The notes: a model not told the origin generated them from the sequence alone. A DNA stretch of 64,000 nucleotides from Nitrospira sp. (GCA_024998595.1 JACOEK010000006.1:1-64000), one strand, 5' to 3'. Positions 1 to 9,651 are shown, counted from the stretch's first letter. Numbers and translations are program-made.

Positions 1-1060
1 CGCCCGCATCCACATCGGTGCCGGTCACTGTGCCCACCACGGTGCCGTTCGCCGCGTTCTCCACCACCGTGCTGGCTGAGAGACTCAGGTCCGCCGGTCT
101 CTCGTTCACCGCCGTGACGGTCACGCCGATCGCCTGCGTATCGATACCACCGTTTCCGTCGGACACTTGGACAGTCACATCGTAAACATTGTTACGGCCG
201 CTATCGGTCGGCGCCTCGAAATCCGGCGCGGACACAAAGGACAAGGCCCCGGTGCCGCTGTTGATTGCAAACTTGGCGGCATCGGCGCCCCCGACAATCG
301 AATACGTCAGCGTTTGTCTGGTATCGGCGTCGCTGGCCGTCACCGTGGTGACCGCCGTGGCATTCTCCGCAACATTGATGGCAGCGGTGGCCCCCGCCCC
401 GTTGCTGGTGATCCTGGGAGCCGCTTCATTCACATCGCTCACATTGATCGTAAAGATCTCGTCATAGGTCAACCCGGCGCGGTCCGTCACCCGCACCGTC
501 ACATTGTGACTGGTGGCGGCCTCATAATTGAGCAACGTTCTGTTCGCCACGGTCACGACGCCCGTGCTGCTGTTGATGGCGAAGCGACCGCCGGCGTTGT
601 CCGTCAAGGAGTACGTCTTGGAATCTCCGGTATCGGCATCGGTGCCACTGACGGTACCCACCACTGTGCCATTGGCGGCATTTTCCGCCACGATATTCGC
701 CGACAACGCCAGGTCCGTCGGCGCTTCATTGACGTTGGTCATTGTCACGGCGATGGCTTGGGTATCCGTGCCGCCCTGGCCGTCGGACACCTGCACCGTG
801 ACGTCGTACACATTATTCCCGCCGCTGTCCGTTGGGGCCTCGTAATTTGGCGCCGTGACAAAACTGAGCTGGCCCGTACTGCTGTCGATAGTGAATCGAG
901 CGGCGTCTGCTCCGCCGGCGATCGAATAGCCCAATGTTTGGCCTGCATCGACGTCAGAGGCCGTGACAGTCGTGACGACCGTGCTGTTCTCCGCGACGGT
1001 GACCGACGCCGTCGCGCCTCCGCCGTTGCCGCTGATCGTCGGCGCACTGTTCGGCACACC
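1..1060 (-). repeat. 624-bp tandem repeat encoding alternating cadherin-like modules
   Basis: Equivalent codons recur with a spacing of 624 bp (208 residues); for example ATCGAATA begins at 297 and again at 921 in matching contexts. Each unit encodes two alternating modules, one containing GGADAA(R/K)F and the other ending in VNEAPTDL or a variant. The array continues past the left edge. Nucleotide similarity between units is clear but has diverged, so this is an old or gene-converted duplication rather than a recent copy. Confidence 0.8.
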
Positions 1061-2320
1061 CGGGTCGTAGCTGACCTGCACGTTATCGACGTACAGGCGA
1101 TCGCCGCTGCCCACCCCCGTGACAATGAATTGAATCGTCGTACTCGCGGAGGCATACCCGGAAATGTCGAGATTGAAGGTGCCGCTTCCGGCATTCGTTT
1201 TAGGGGAGAAGACGCCGCCGATGAGCGTGCTGTAGGTCTTTCCGTCGGCTGAGACACGAATCTCGATTTGGCCGGAGCCCGACAATGAGTTGGTGTAATC
1301 GAATGATAAGGTTGCGGAGCTCGTGCCGGATAGATCGACCTGACGCGAAGCCTGATTGCCCACGGAACCGGCATCGATCCACAGTTGTGACTTGACGCCG
1401 ACGTCTCCGCCGCCGGCGCCGCCAGCGCCAGGATCGGTTTCGGACCAATCCGAGACCCACTTCTGAGTGCCGTCGTTATTGTCGTAGGCGCTCAAGGAGA
1501 ATTCGTCGCGCACCGTTTCGGTCGCCAGCAGCCCCTTCCAGTCCATCTGCGCGGCATCAGTGATCGCGAGGTCGGTCTCGATCGATCCCACCCGGGTTTC
1601 GAATACCCAATCGCCGCCCAAATCGATGTAACCGGTCCTGTCGATGCTCGCGGCCACGTCGGCGCCGGTGAGTTCGGCCAGCCTGGCAACAGCCGCCTGG
1701 CCCATCTCGCCCTCGGCAAAATTGCATCCATAGACGAGAATGTCTGCCTGCGACGAGAGGGACTGCTGAATCGTTGCCAACTCGTCCGCGTAACGAGTCG
1801 ACATCGACTCGGCGTTCAACGTGCCGGTGCCCAAGTGCAGCGTCCCTGCGTCACCGTGCGAAATGAGATGAATGGCGTCGATGCCCGATCGCCCGGCCAA
1901 CGACCCGGCGATCTGTTCGACACCGTCTCGCGAGGCATCCAACACCACGACTTCCACATTGGGTCCCATCCCGGCAACCAGGGATTGATAATCCGGAACC
2001 GTGGGGTCCACGAAGACGACTTCTGTCGTAGATTCCCCGGGACTGTAGGACGCAATCGCGTTGAGGAGTTCGTGAGACTCCTGCTGCTCAGGGGTCGAAT
2101 GGTCGTCAGTTCCTTCCGATGAGACCGCCGCCTCGGCCTGGTCCTGCGCCACTTGGTCGGATTTCACCTCGGCCGCGGTCGCCGCCGCCGCCGCGTCAAA
2201 CATCAACCGTTGCTCGAGGGATAGGAGCGATTGCTTGAAGGCAGACGGAGTCGCGGGAGAAGATGGCCGCTCCGATGGCTCACCCTTCCTCCGCAGATAC
2301 TTTTTAATAAACTCGAACAT
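1..2320 (-). CDS. Giant DUF4347/cadherin-repeat surface protein (3' end off window)
   Basis: The frame is open from an ATG at 2320 to the left edge, so about 773 codons of the N-terminal part are visible and the C-terminus is missing. Residues 35-42 read LEQRLMFD followed by an Ala-rich stretch, which resembles the LEPRxLFD-type N-terminal motif common in DUF4347 surface proteins. Residues of about 97-240 form a DUF4347 domain (VVFVDPTVPDY, HLISHGDAGTLHLG, ILVYGCNFAEG). A beta-sandwich-like region follows, then alternating cadherin-type repeats (TVTASDVDAGQTLGYSI, VNEAPTDLALSAN). It is probably an exported or cell-surface adhesin. The exporter-like genes immediately upstream on the same strand are the likely secretion machinery. 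There is no classical signal peptide. The family assignment is firm; the ligand is unknown. Confidence 0.85.
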   Translation of the reverse strand, partial: MFEFIKKYLRRKGEPSERPSSPATPSAFKQSLLSLEQRLMFDAAAAATAAEVKSDQVAQDQAEAAVSSEGTDDHSTPEQQESHELLNAIASYSPGESTTEVVFVDPTVPDYQSLVAGMGPNVEVVVLDASRDGVEQIAGSLAGRSGIDAIHLISHGDAGTLHLGTGTLNAESMSTRYADELATIQQSLSSQADILVYGCNFAEGEMGQAAVARLAELTGADVAASIDRTGYIDLGGDWVFETRVGSIETDLAITDAAQMDWKGLLATETVRDEFSLSAYDNNDGTQKWVSDWSETDPGAGGAGGGDVGVKSQLWIDAGSVGNQASRQVDLSGTSSATLSFDYTNSLSGSGQIEIRVSADGKTYSTLIGGVFSPKTNAGSGTFNLDISGYASASTTIQFIVTGVGSGDRLYVDNVQVSYDPGVPNSAPTISGNGGGATASVTVAENSTVVTTVTASDVDAGQTLGYSIAGGADAARFTIDSSTGQLSFVTAPNYEAPTDSGGNNVYDVTVQVSDGQGGTDTQAIAVTMTNVNEAPTDLALSANIVAENAANGTVVGTVSGTDADTGDSKTYSLTDNAGGRFAINSSTGVVTVANRTLLNYEAATSHNVTVRVTDRAGLTYDEIFTINVSDVNEAAPRITSNGAGATAAINVAENATAVTTVTASDADTRQTLTYSIVGGADAAKFAINSGTGALSFVSAPDFEAPTDSGRNNVYDVTVQVSDGNGGIDTQAIGVTVTAVNERPADLSLSASTVVENAANGTVVGTVTGTDVDAG

Positions 2321-2397
2321 ACCCGCAGCCTCAACCCAAAGGAATGATCGTCGCGGCGAAATTAGTCCTCTATCGGTGCGTTATCCCGCACTCCTGC

Positions 2398-4536
2398 TCA
2401 AAGCCCACTCTCCCGGATCATGACCGCCACGACTCGGTCCCACACCCGTGCAGCCAGGCTCTGAGGCTTCCCGGCGACGTGGATGAGCCCGGTCACGGTC
2501 TGATCCGCCCGCATAACCTCGTCCAGCACTTCAAGTTCTACTCGATAGACGGATTGCTCCGCCTGCAGACGGCCGTGCGAATCCTTTCGTACGGGCACGG
2601 CACCTCCGTAGATCGATGCCAGATAGGGAACGGACATATCCTGTTCGTCCACGTCCCGGATTTCGGTGACCCGGGCGCGAGTGGTCGGGCGCGTCACATC
2701 GTTTGGAATAAAGCGCGCCTCCTGCCCCACTGCCAGCACGCCCAGATGCTCCACCGGCGCAAGGGCTTCCACCAGGGCCGTTCGAGCATTCACCACATAC
2801 GCGACCGCCAGCTTCTCGTTGATCCACCGGCCTGGATACAGCGACTCGGCGGGATCAACCACCACGCCATCGATAGGCGCCCGCAGCACGAGGCGCTGCT
2901 GCTTCTCGGCAACCCCGTCCAGCTCGACGAGTTTCGATCGTAACGACTCGGCAAGGACCTGGGCTTGGTTACGATCCTCTGCGTATCCGGCCTGACGTTG
3001 CAGTCTGAAATCCAAGAGCTCGACCTGGGTCCTGGCCAACCGGGCCTCCTTGGCTAATTTCGGATTTTCGAGGACGAGCAACGTATCGCCTGCCCGCACC
3101 GGCTGCCCCGCATGCACCGATACCGACACAATCCGACCCGCCGCCGGAGGATAGACGGTGGCGTACGACCCGGCCTGCAGCACCCCGGGAATGGCTACGC
3201 GGCTGGACCATGGCACACAGGCGAGCAACAGCATCGCGGCCAGGACCGTCATCGTGACCGCAAAACGGCCCGTGCCGGCATATGCCGCGCGACGGCTCCA
3301 CCAAGCCTTGAACTCCCGCCCGATAGGCAGACAAATGAAAAAGAGGATCTCGACTAGAAAGAGCAGGATTCCGAGCAGCTTGAAAAAATAGTGATAGACC
3401 GTCAGGGCAATCCCGGTAAACAGGACCAGCCGATAGAGCCAGATGCTCCAGGCGTAGCCGACCAGCACCCGTCTGCTGGAGGGGCCGACCGCTTCAGGCG
3501 GAGGCGCGCCCGGCGCAAAGAACAACTCACGCATCCGCCACTGGCCGAAGGCAAAGGCCCGGTCCTGAAGATTGGGAAGGGCCAGCCAGTCTGCCAGGAG
3601 ATAATAGCCGTCAAACCTCATCAAAGGGTTCAGGTTAATGGCCAGGCTCATCACCCAACTCGTCGTCGCCGCCACGAAGACGAGGCTCCGAAGCAGCCCA
3701 TCCGGCAGGAACCCCCACAACAACGTCGCCACCGCAGCCAGACCGAGTTCGGCAACCACTCCGGCCGCGGCGATCCAGAGCCGTTTCCGCCTCGAACTGA
3801 GTCGATAGGCATCGCTGACGTCCGAATAGAGCACCGGCATCATCACCATCAAGGCCACACCGACCGTGGGCACTCGGCACCCGAATCGCGTCGCCGTATA
3901 GGCATGCCCCAATTCGTGCACCACCTTGACGGCGCAGAAGACCACGCCATACGTCAGCGCCCCGCTCCAGGTAAAAAAATGCAGGAAGGTCGAGAGAAAC
4001 GTGCTCCATTGCTGCCCGACCAGAAACAGCCCGATCGCGCCGGCGATTCCAAAGCACCATGCCGCCAGAGGCGTATAGAGCGGCGCGACCAGTGGCAGGG
4101 TCGCCTGCAGAAATTTATGCGGACGTACCAGGGGAATTTTGATGAACAGATAGTGGTGCAGCAACCATTGCCACCAGACATGGTGGCGCGCCGCTTCCTG
4201 CTCGACGTAATCCTTCGTCTGCCCGCTGGCCGATTGCTCCGTGAGGTTGTTCGCGTACAAGAACCTCACCAGATCTTCGACGTCCTCCGCGCCGATGCGC
4301 GACGTGGTATCGCGCCTGGTCACGGCGACGAGTTTTTCCACCGTCCCGCACGACCAGCGCTGCAAGAGTTGATAGACCGGCCACTCAATCTGGAAGTACT
4401 TGTTGCGGAGAGGATCGACGATCGTCCAGGTCGGCACCCCTTCTGGCGTGGGCGCCGCCCGAATAAATTGCAGCTGCTTTCTCAGCGGGGGCAACTTGCG
4501 TTCTTGAGGAGGTGTGACTGACGCCGGACCGGCCAT
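2398..4536 (-). CDS. M50 site-2-protease-like / HlyD fusion membrane protein
   Basis: This 712-residue protein joins an intramembrane metallopeptidase-like half to a membrane-fusion-protein half. HELGH at residues 207-211 and NLNPLMRFDGYY at 301-312 match the two zinc-site motifs of M50 peptidases, and they sit among several hydrophobic segments (about 140-430). From about residue 450 a barrel-sandwich/lipoyl-like region begins (VRAGDTLLVLENPKLAKEARLARTQ), as in HlyD adaptors. It starts 3 bases after the GAF-HlyD gene ends and precedes the giant adhesin gene, so a role in processing or exporting that protein is a reasonable inference. Whether it cleaves a substrate cannot be told from sequence. 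Confidence 0.8.
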   Translation of the reverse strand: MAGPASVTPPQERKLPPLRKQLQFIRAAPTPEGVPTWTIVDPLRNKYFQIEWPVYQLLQRWSCGTVEKLVAVTRRDTTSRIGAEDVEDLVRFLYANNLTEQSASGQTKDYVEQEAARHHVWWQWLLHHYLFIKIPLVRPHKFLQATLPLVAPLYTPLAAWCFGIAGAIGLFLVGQQWSTFLSTFLHFFTWSGALTYGVVFCAVKVVHELGHAYTATRFGCRVPTVGVALMVMMPVLYSDVSDAYRLSSRRKRLWIAAAGVVAELGLAAVATLLWGFLPDGLLRSLVFVAATTSWVMSLAINLNPLMRFDGYYLLADWLALPNLQDRAFAFGQWRMRELFFAPGAPPPEAVGPSSRRVLVGYAWSIWLYRLVLFTGIALTVYHYFFKLLGILLFLVEILFFICLPIGREFKAWWSRRAAYAGTGRFAVTMTVLAAMLLLACVPWSSRVAIPGVLQAGSYATVYPPAAGRIVSVSVHAGQPVRAGDTLLVLENPKLAKEARLARTQVELLDFRLQRQAGYAEDRNQAQVLAESLRSKLVELDGVAEKQQRLVLRAPIDGVVVDPAESLYPGRWINEKLAVAYVVNARTALVEALAPVEHLGVLAVGQEARFIPNDVTRPTTRARVTEIRDVDEQDMSVPYLASIYGGAVPVRKDSHGRLQAEQSVYRVELEVLDEVMRADQTVTGLIHVAGKPQSLAARVWDRVVAVMIRESGL

Positions 4537-4539
4537 CGG

Positions 4540-5904
4540 CTACACTCCGATCAGTTGGCGCAACGCCGTGAACGGACGCCGGAACAAGAGGAATGCCAGC
4601 GGGCCACGCTCTCCGTAGACCTTCGCCGACCCTTGCCAGCCAATACGGATTCGGGGATCGGCAACCGCTAACTCGGCCGTGACCCGATAGGCCAGTACAT
4701 CGCCCGGCAGCACCTCCGCATGGTAACTCGCCCGGCTCACAGTCGCCTCGAATGATTCCAATGGGAGCGCGTCGAAGAACGCCACCGCATTGGCCCCTTC
4801 CTGCAACAGCAGCGCGTCACTCACAGGCAAATCGATGCGCAACTCGATGCGCCGGGGATCGGCAATCTCCATAATCCGTTCCCCGACGGCAACAGGTTTT
4901 CCGACCCAGTCGGCCTTGTCGGTATACAGGAGCAAGCCCGGCTGCGGCGCGCGAACTTCGACCTGCTCCAACATCTCCCTCGCGTACGCCAGTTCCGCCT
5001 CTTTCAAGGCCGCTTCGGCGGCTTTGAGGGGAACCTCTGCTTTTCGTTGCGGATCGGCAAACCCGCCCTGAACAGCCTGAGCATGTTCGGCCTCCGCCAC
5101 GGCCAATTGCTTCTCCGCCACCTGGAACTGATTCCGGAGATTCGTGTCCTCGTAGCGGAACAGCGGCCGATCCTGCGCGACCATCGTATTCGGCGGCACC
5201 CGGACCTCGGCAATGACACCGTCCATCGGCGCGCTCACAATCGTGGGCTCCTTTGCCATCACCTTCACCGGCGCGATCGTCGACACCCGCACGGGCACAC
5301 AGAGCGCTGACGCGATCGCCGCGCCGATCAACCAGGCCGACGGTTTCTTGATCCGCGTTGGCCACGTCCGACTTCGCTTCGCCACCGCTTTCCACGCATA
5401 GGCAAAGCTTCCGGCCAGCCGCTGCATGATCGCCACATCGTTTTCTTCCCACGGGCTCTCACGTTCGAACCACCAAATCCCCAACACCGTTTCGTCCGGA
5501 TGCCGCAACGGGCACCAGAGGACGTGGCCACGCACATGCTCACGCCATCCCTCGCGGCACGCCACGGGACAGGTTTCCTCCGTCACGATCCTGGGCTCAT
5601 CGCCCGACCCCTCTTGCCTCAGCGCGTGAGTTATCTGCTCCAACCAGCGGATCACCGGCGCATCACGTTCCACGACCGCCACACTGGAGGCGCAGATCAC
5701 CCGGTAGGCGTCGGTATCTCCACTGGCATGACTCAGCAGATAGGCCTGCTCATAAGGCACCAATCGGCGGGTTTCATTGACGGAAATAAACTGCAGCTCT
5801 TGAATGGTTTTGGCCACACGGATCTGCCCCTCCAGGTGCGTGAGGGTCGCCAGATGGACCAGCGTTGCGAGTTCCTGCGCGCTTGGTGCAGTGGAGGTCG
5901 TCAT
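4540..5904 (-). CDS. GAF-domain / HlyD-type membrane-fusion protein
   Basis: A 454-residue protein. The first 170 or so residues look like a GAF domain (SVNETRRLVPYEQAYLLS, VLGIWWFERESPWEENDV). A single transmembrane segment lies near 190-207 (AWLIGAAIASALCVPV). The C-terminal half has the HlyD biotinyl-lipoyl-like pattern with a coiled-coil hairpin (NQFQVAEKQLAVAEAEHAQAV) and a return beta-barrel. It lies 4 bases downstream of the short adaptor gene and 3 bases upstream of the M50-HlyD gene, so all are probably co-transcribed. A cytosolic GAF domain on an exporter adaptor suggests that a small molecule or oligomerisation controls export; that is inference. Confidence 0.75.
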   Translation of the reverse strand: MTTSTAPSAQELATLVHLATLTHLEGQIRVAKTIQELQFISVNETRRLVPYEQAYLLSHASGDTDAYRVICASSVAVVERDAPVIRWLEQITHALRQEGSGDEPRIVTEETCPVACREGWREHVRGHVLWCPLRHPDETVLGIWWFERESPWEENDVAIMQRLAGSFAYAWKAVAKRSRTWPTRIKKPSAWLIGAAIASALCVPVRVSTIAPVKVMAKEPTIVSAPMDGVIAEVRVPPNTMVAQDRPLFRYEDTNLRNQFQVAEKQLAVAEAEHAQAVQGGFADPQRKAEVPLKAAEAALKEAELAYAREMLEQVEVRAPQPGLLLYTDKADWVGKPVAVGERIMEIADPRRIELRIDLPVSDALLLQEGANAVAFFDALPLESFEATVSRASYHAEVLPGDVLAYRVTAELAVADPRIRIGWQGSAKVYGERGPLAFLLFRRPFTALRQLIGV

Positions 5905-5908
5905 GGTC

Positions 5909-6694
5909 TTACGGTTGCCCCGATGAGAATTGAGCCGTGCCGCTCATTCCGGCCAACACATCGGCCGGCAGGGATCCGAAACTGCCCACCACCTTGACCG
6001 TCTGGCTGGCGGGATCGACATTGGCCCCGATTTCCTTCACCTTCGCCGGATATTCCCGATGGGTCTCGTCGATGATAAAGGTGAACGGGGACTTCCGCTT
6101 GAGCCAGGCCAAGGTCGAGGAAGGGAGGACCAACTCGATCTCCAGACTGGTGTCATCGAGGAGACTGAGCAGCTTGTCGTTGGGAAACACGTTTTCATGC
6201 TCGTTGACCATGACGGCCACCACGCGGCCGGAAAACGGCGCCGCGATATGGCAACTCCGCACGTTAATCTCCGCAAGACGAATCGATGCCGCCGCTTTTT
6301 TCGCTTCGGCTTCTGAGATTTCCAGCTCCAACGTGCTCACGGCATTGAGCTTGGTCAGTTCCCTGTTGTTCCGAACCGTCTTGTCCTTCGCTTCATGTTC
6401 GGCCAGAGCCCCCGCCAATTCCGCCCGGTACTTGTCGCAGTCGATTTCGACCAGCGATGCGCCCTTCTCGAACCGTTGCCCCTCCTTCACCGGCATCTGG
6501 CTGATCCGCCCCTGAATCTGGGAATGGAGCACGGCCTGGGTGCTGGCTTTGACGATGCCACGTAACGCGCTGTTGACACCCCGCATCACTGGGAGCGGAC
6601 GGTCGTCTTTCGGCCAACCAACGTGCGGAACGACCACTGCCGTGAACAAGATGGTCAGCACGACCATCGATTTAATTGGCCAATGGGATCGCAT
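5909..6694 (-). CDS. Short periplasmic adaptor (membrane-fusion protein, RND/HlyD type)
   Basis: A 261-residue protein with an N-terminal signal or anchor segment (MVVLTILFTAVVVPHVG). The lipoyl-like half-motifs flank a helical hairpin (IQGRISQMPVKEGQRFEKGASLVEIDCDKYRAEL and then CHIAAPFSGRVVAVMVNEHE). It is shorter than a typical RND adaptor (about 350-400 residues) and lacks an obvious membrane-proximal domain. It overlaps the TolC-type gene by 23 bp, which implies translational coupling. It probably bridges the inner-membrane HlyD/M50 proteins and the outer-membrane channel. Confidence 0.75.
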   Translation of the reverse strand: MRSHWPIKSMVVLTILFTAVVVPHVGWPKDDRPLPVMRGVNSALRGIVKASTQAVLHSQIQGRISQMPVKEGQRFEKGASLVEIDCDKYRAELAGALAEHEAKDKTVRNNRELTKLNAVSTLELEISEAEAKKAAASIRLAEINVRSCHIAAPFSGRVVAVMVNEHENVFPNDKLLSLLDDTSLEIELVLPSSTLAWLKRKSPFTFIIDETHREYPAKVKEIGANVDPASQTVKVVGSFGSLPADVLAGMSGTAQFSSGQP

Positions 6695-8225
6695 AGGACT
6701 CCGGACTCCTTCCTGGTTCCGACACCGTCTTGACGGCAGGCGCCCGCTGCTTCCGCAATTCCTCGGCCAGCGAGGCTACGCTTTGCTCGCTGGTGCCGGT
6801 CGGCGCGGCATCTTCGCCGATCGACGCCATCAACGTGGCATAGGCCGACTCGACGCCGGACTGCGCGCTGTCCATGCGCACTTCAGCCAGCACATCGTTC
6901 ACCCGCTCACGAATGAAGGTCAGGTCATTGGTACTCTTCGTGAGCCACAGGTTCTTGGTATGGTCGGTGATCGCCAATTGCGTTTCGTGGTAGCTCCTGG
7001 CATTGACATATTCCTGACTCGCATGGGCGAACTGCAGCGCGCCGACATGCACCTCGGTCAGGATGGTCATGGTCAACGCGAGACTTTGGGCATCCAACAC
7101 CTGGCGATGCGCCTCTACCGCTTTCAGTTTGGCCGGCACGCGAAACGCCGACAGAAGATTCCAACTGAGCTGAGAGGCATACCCCAACCAGTTTTGATAA
7201 AGAAGAAAGCTGTTGCTGCTGTAAAACCCGCCGACACTCAGCTTCAGGTTAGGAAACATTTCCAGGAATACGGTGCGCGCTTCCTTCGCATTGATCCGTT
7301 TTTGATAATCGAGAGAGCGAAGCTCGGCGCGCAGCAACAAGGCCTGCTCCTCCATCCGCCCGGTATCCAGCTCGACCACCGGAAGGGTGCCTGTCCGCTG
7401 AGGCACAGCCAGGTCAAACTCGGTTCCCGGGGGCAAACCCATCATCGATGCCAGCTGGACCCGTGCCGTGCTCAGCTCACGGTAGAGGCGCTGTACCTCG
7501 CGCTGAATGTTCAGCAAGTCGCGGCGATAGTTGAGCGGGGTCAAAGGCGTCTGCAGTTTCTTGTCGACTATTTGTTGCGCGCGCTCCAAGGCCTTGTTGA
7601 CGGACTCATCCAGAAATTTCACCCGATAGAGCACCCGTTCCGCGCTGACCGCCCGCCAGTAGGCGCTCCGGACATCCTGGACGAGACGTACCGCAATCCG
7701 CCGCCGCTCCTCCTCGGCAATCATGACGTTGTCGGCTGCCTGCTGCGCGCGCACGTAGGAGAGACCGAAGTCGAGCACGTCCCAACTCAGGGCGAGATTG
7801 CCCGACACCACGTTCTTATCGGACGACGTAAAGGGTTCGAGTACGGGTCGACCGGTGAGCAACGATTGCGCGCCACCGCCGCTATAGGAGTTACGGCCGT
7901 CGAACCCGGCATTTGCCGATAGCTGCGGCAGCAAGGTGTAATGCGCGACGTTTAATTGCTGGTGCGCCAACTGCGCCTGCATGGCTTTGACTTTGGCATC
8001 CAGGTTGTATTTCAACGCTCGGGCGATAGCTTCATACAGATCGATCGGACCGGACAGCGGCTCCTGGACGTTCGCCACCATCTGAAGGTCATTCACGGCA
8101 CGGGTCCGGACATCGTCTTCAGTCAATACATAGGGCTTGATCAGGCACCCTGAGACGGACACGACCGTCCCCAATAGACCGATTATTCGAAGAAGTCCTC
8201 GTGGCATCGCGTTATTTCTCGACAC
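6672..8225 (-). CDS. TolC-family outer-membrane efflux lipoprotein
   Basis: A 517-residue protein starting with a lipoprotein signal (LLGTVVSVSGC, Cys at about residue 27). It then has the long helical repeats of the TolC/OEP family (YEAIARALKYNLDAKVKAMQAQLAHQQLNVA, RVRLVQDVRSAYWRAVSAERVL). It would form the outer-membrane duct of a tripartite exporter. It is the first gene of the minus-strand operon that ends with the giant adhesin. No ABC or RND transporter gene is visible next to it. Confidence 0.85.
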   Translation of the reverse strand: MSRNNAMPRGLLRIIGLLGTVVSVSGCLIKPYVLTEDDVRTRAVNDLQMVANVQEPLSGPIDLYEAIARALKYNLDAKVKAMQAQLAHQQLNVAHYTLLPQLSANAGFDGRNSYSGGGAQSLLTGRPVLEPFTSSDKNVVSGNLALSWDVLDFGLSYVRAQQAADNVMIAEEERRRIAVRLVQDVRSAYWRAVSAERVLYRVKFLDESVNKALERAQQIVDKKLQTPLTPLNYRRDLLNIQREVQRLYRELSTARVQLASMMGLPPGTEFDLAVPQRTGTLPVVELDTGRMEEQALLLRAELRSLDYQKRINAKEARTVFLEMFPNLKLSVGGFYSSNSFLLYQNWLGYASQLSWNLLSAFRVPAKLKAVEAHRQVLDAQSLALTMTILTEVHVGALQFAHASQEYVNARSYHETQLAITDHTKNLWLTKSTNDLTFIRERVNDVLAEVRMDSAQSGVESAYATLMASIGEDAAPTGTSEQSVASLAEELRKQRAPAVKTVSEPGRSPESYAIPLAN

Positions 8226-8889
8226 ACCTGCCCAGTGGATGCTCGCTCGCTAGAGACACCCTGAGCCTCGGTTCACCTCTACGGTAGGAATATCGGCTAA
8301 ACCGAAGGAGAACTTGACGCGATAGGAGCAATCACAGTAGAGCCGGCAAGAAAGGACGACAGGACGAGCAGACCGAAATGATCGGTATCAGGAGAACGGC
8401 AACGCCTACGCAGAGCTACGGAAACATCCTAGGCTGGTGAAAGGGAGCAGTGGAACGTGTAATCAGGCCAGCAGTTCCTTCTTGGACACTGCCACCAGAT
8501 CATTCTTGAACGTGCCCGTTGGCTCCCTGCATAAAGCCACGTGCCATGTCCGGACTCAGCACCAGCCCGGGTGGCACATAGTCCCGTTTCTATTCATACG
8601 GCTATTCCAGTTCCGGCTGCCGTGTTACGGCAATGAACTTGGTGATCGATTCGGGGAGTCTAGAAGCGAGAGACGCATCATTCGGTCGATTTTTTAGCGC
8701 TCTCGAAATGCGATGTGGGCAGATTGCATGGCATAGGTAGATGACAGGGCTCGCTGGGTAGGCGGGCAAGGCGGGACAGATTATCTCCATCCCGCCAGAT
8801 GATGCAGCTTGCCCGGAAGCACTCTCGTCGTTCACGCCAAAGGGTGGTGAGCAGGGCTATGGGATTCTCGTGATCATCTCCCTCAAGAT
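8226..8889. other. Intergenic region, no supported gene
   Basis: About 660 bp between the TolC-type operon and the c-haem protein gene. Short open frames exist on both strands but have no ribosome binding site or recognisable protein features. It must contain the promoter for the exporter operon (minus strand, nearest 8226), but I see no convincing -35/-10 pair. Confidence 0.5.
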
Positions 8890-9651
8890 TTAACGAACAG
8901 CGAGCTGGTTCATATCGATTTTGACGCTGATCGCACCGCCGAGTTGACCTTCTTTGCCGCCCTCCTTGGAATAGCCGGAAATATCCCGTTCGCCTTTTGG
9001 CTCGCCATGACAACTCAAACAGGTTTTTTCGTAAAAGAGCGGGAGCAGGACTCGCACGCTGTTTCCGCCGTCTAGCTTACTGACGACCGTTTCCTTATTT
9101 TTTTGAAACGATGCCTCGCTCAGCTCATTCATGTGTTCCGCCTCAAACGAGTCGGGTTTATTGTTGGCGTTTCGAAGGAGGTGTTCAGGAGCCGTCTGCT
9201 TCAAATAAACCCCGGACCACTTTTGGAAGCGCGTGGCCGTTTCCGTGCCGAACGTGGCGGGAATGAGCCCCTTATACTTCAGTCCTTTCATGTTGAGCAC
9301 GGGCTGATAACTCTCCACGGTCTTTTTACTTTCCATCAACAAGCGTTCCAATAGTCGCTTCGCCAAGGTCGGGACACTCGCGTTCGGCAAGTCGTCCAAA
9401 TTATGGCCGGTGCGCTCTTTAAAAATAGTTGTGGTGTGGGTGGCAAACAGTTCCTGCGTAAATGCCGTCTGCGCGCTTGACGGATCATTGATAAGCGCTT
9501 GATTGCGTCCGATAGCAACCCGACCGGAATCGAGCAGAATTGCCAAAAGCCGTGCGGTCTCTGACAACTCGGAGTCGGTATTGTCCGCAGCCACGCTCAC
9601 ACTCTGAGGCAGGCACCATAGTGCTACGAAACACCATAGGAATACGCGCAT
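8890..9651 (-). CDS. Periplasmic DUF3365-like c-type haem protein
   Basis: A 253-residue protein. The start at 9651 is chosen because AAGGA lies 6 bases upstream and it gives a clean signal peptide (VFLWCFVALWCLPQSVSVAA). The C-terminal part has one CXXCH haem site (CLSCHGEP), and the whole resembles the DUF3365/Tll0287-like fold that often acts as a redox or sensor domain. The family often sits in kinases; here it stands alone, so it may be a soluble periplasmic redox or gas sensor. No neighbour explains its role. Confidence 0.75.
   Translation of the reverse strand: MRVFLWCFVALWCLPQSVSVAADNTDSELSETARLLAILLDSGRVAIGRNQALINDPSSAQTAFTQELFATHTTTIFKERTGHNLDDLPNASVPTLAKRLLERLLMESKKTVESYQPVLNMKGLKYKGLIPATFGTETATRFQKWSGVYLKQTAPEHLLRNANNKPDSFEAEHMNELSEASFQKNKETVVSKLDGGNSVRVLLPLFYEKTCLSCHGEPKGERDISGYSKEGGKEGQLGGAISVKIDMNQLAVR

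Noticed and set aside
167-1252. Plus-strand open frame of about 360 codons across the repeat region
   Set aside because: It is antisense to the cadherin repeats; its translation is Arg/Gly/His-rich and low in order, while the minus-strand frame reads as clear protein domains.
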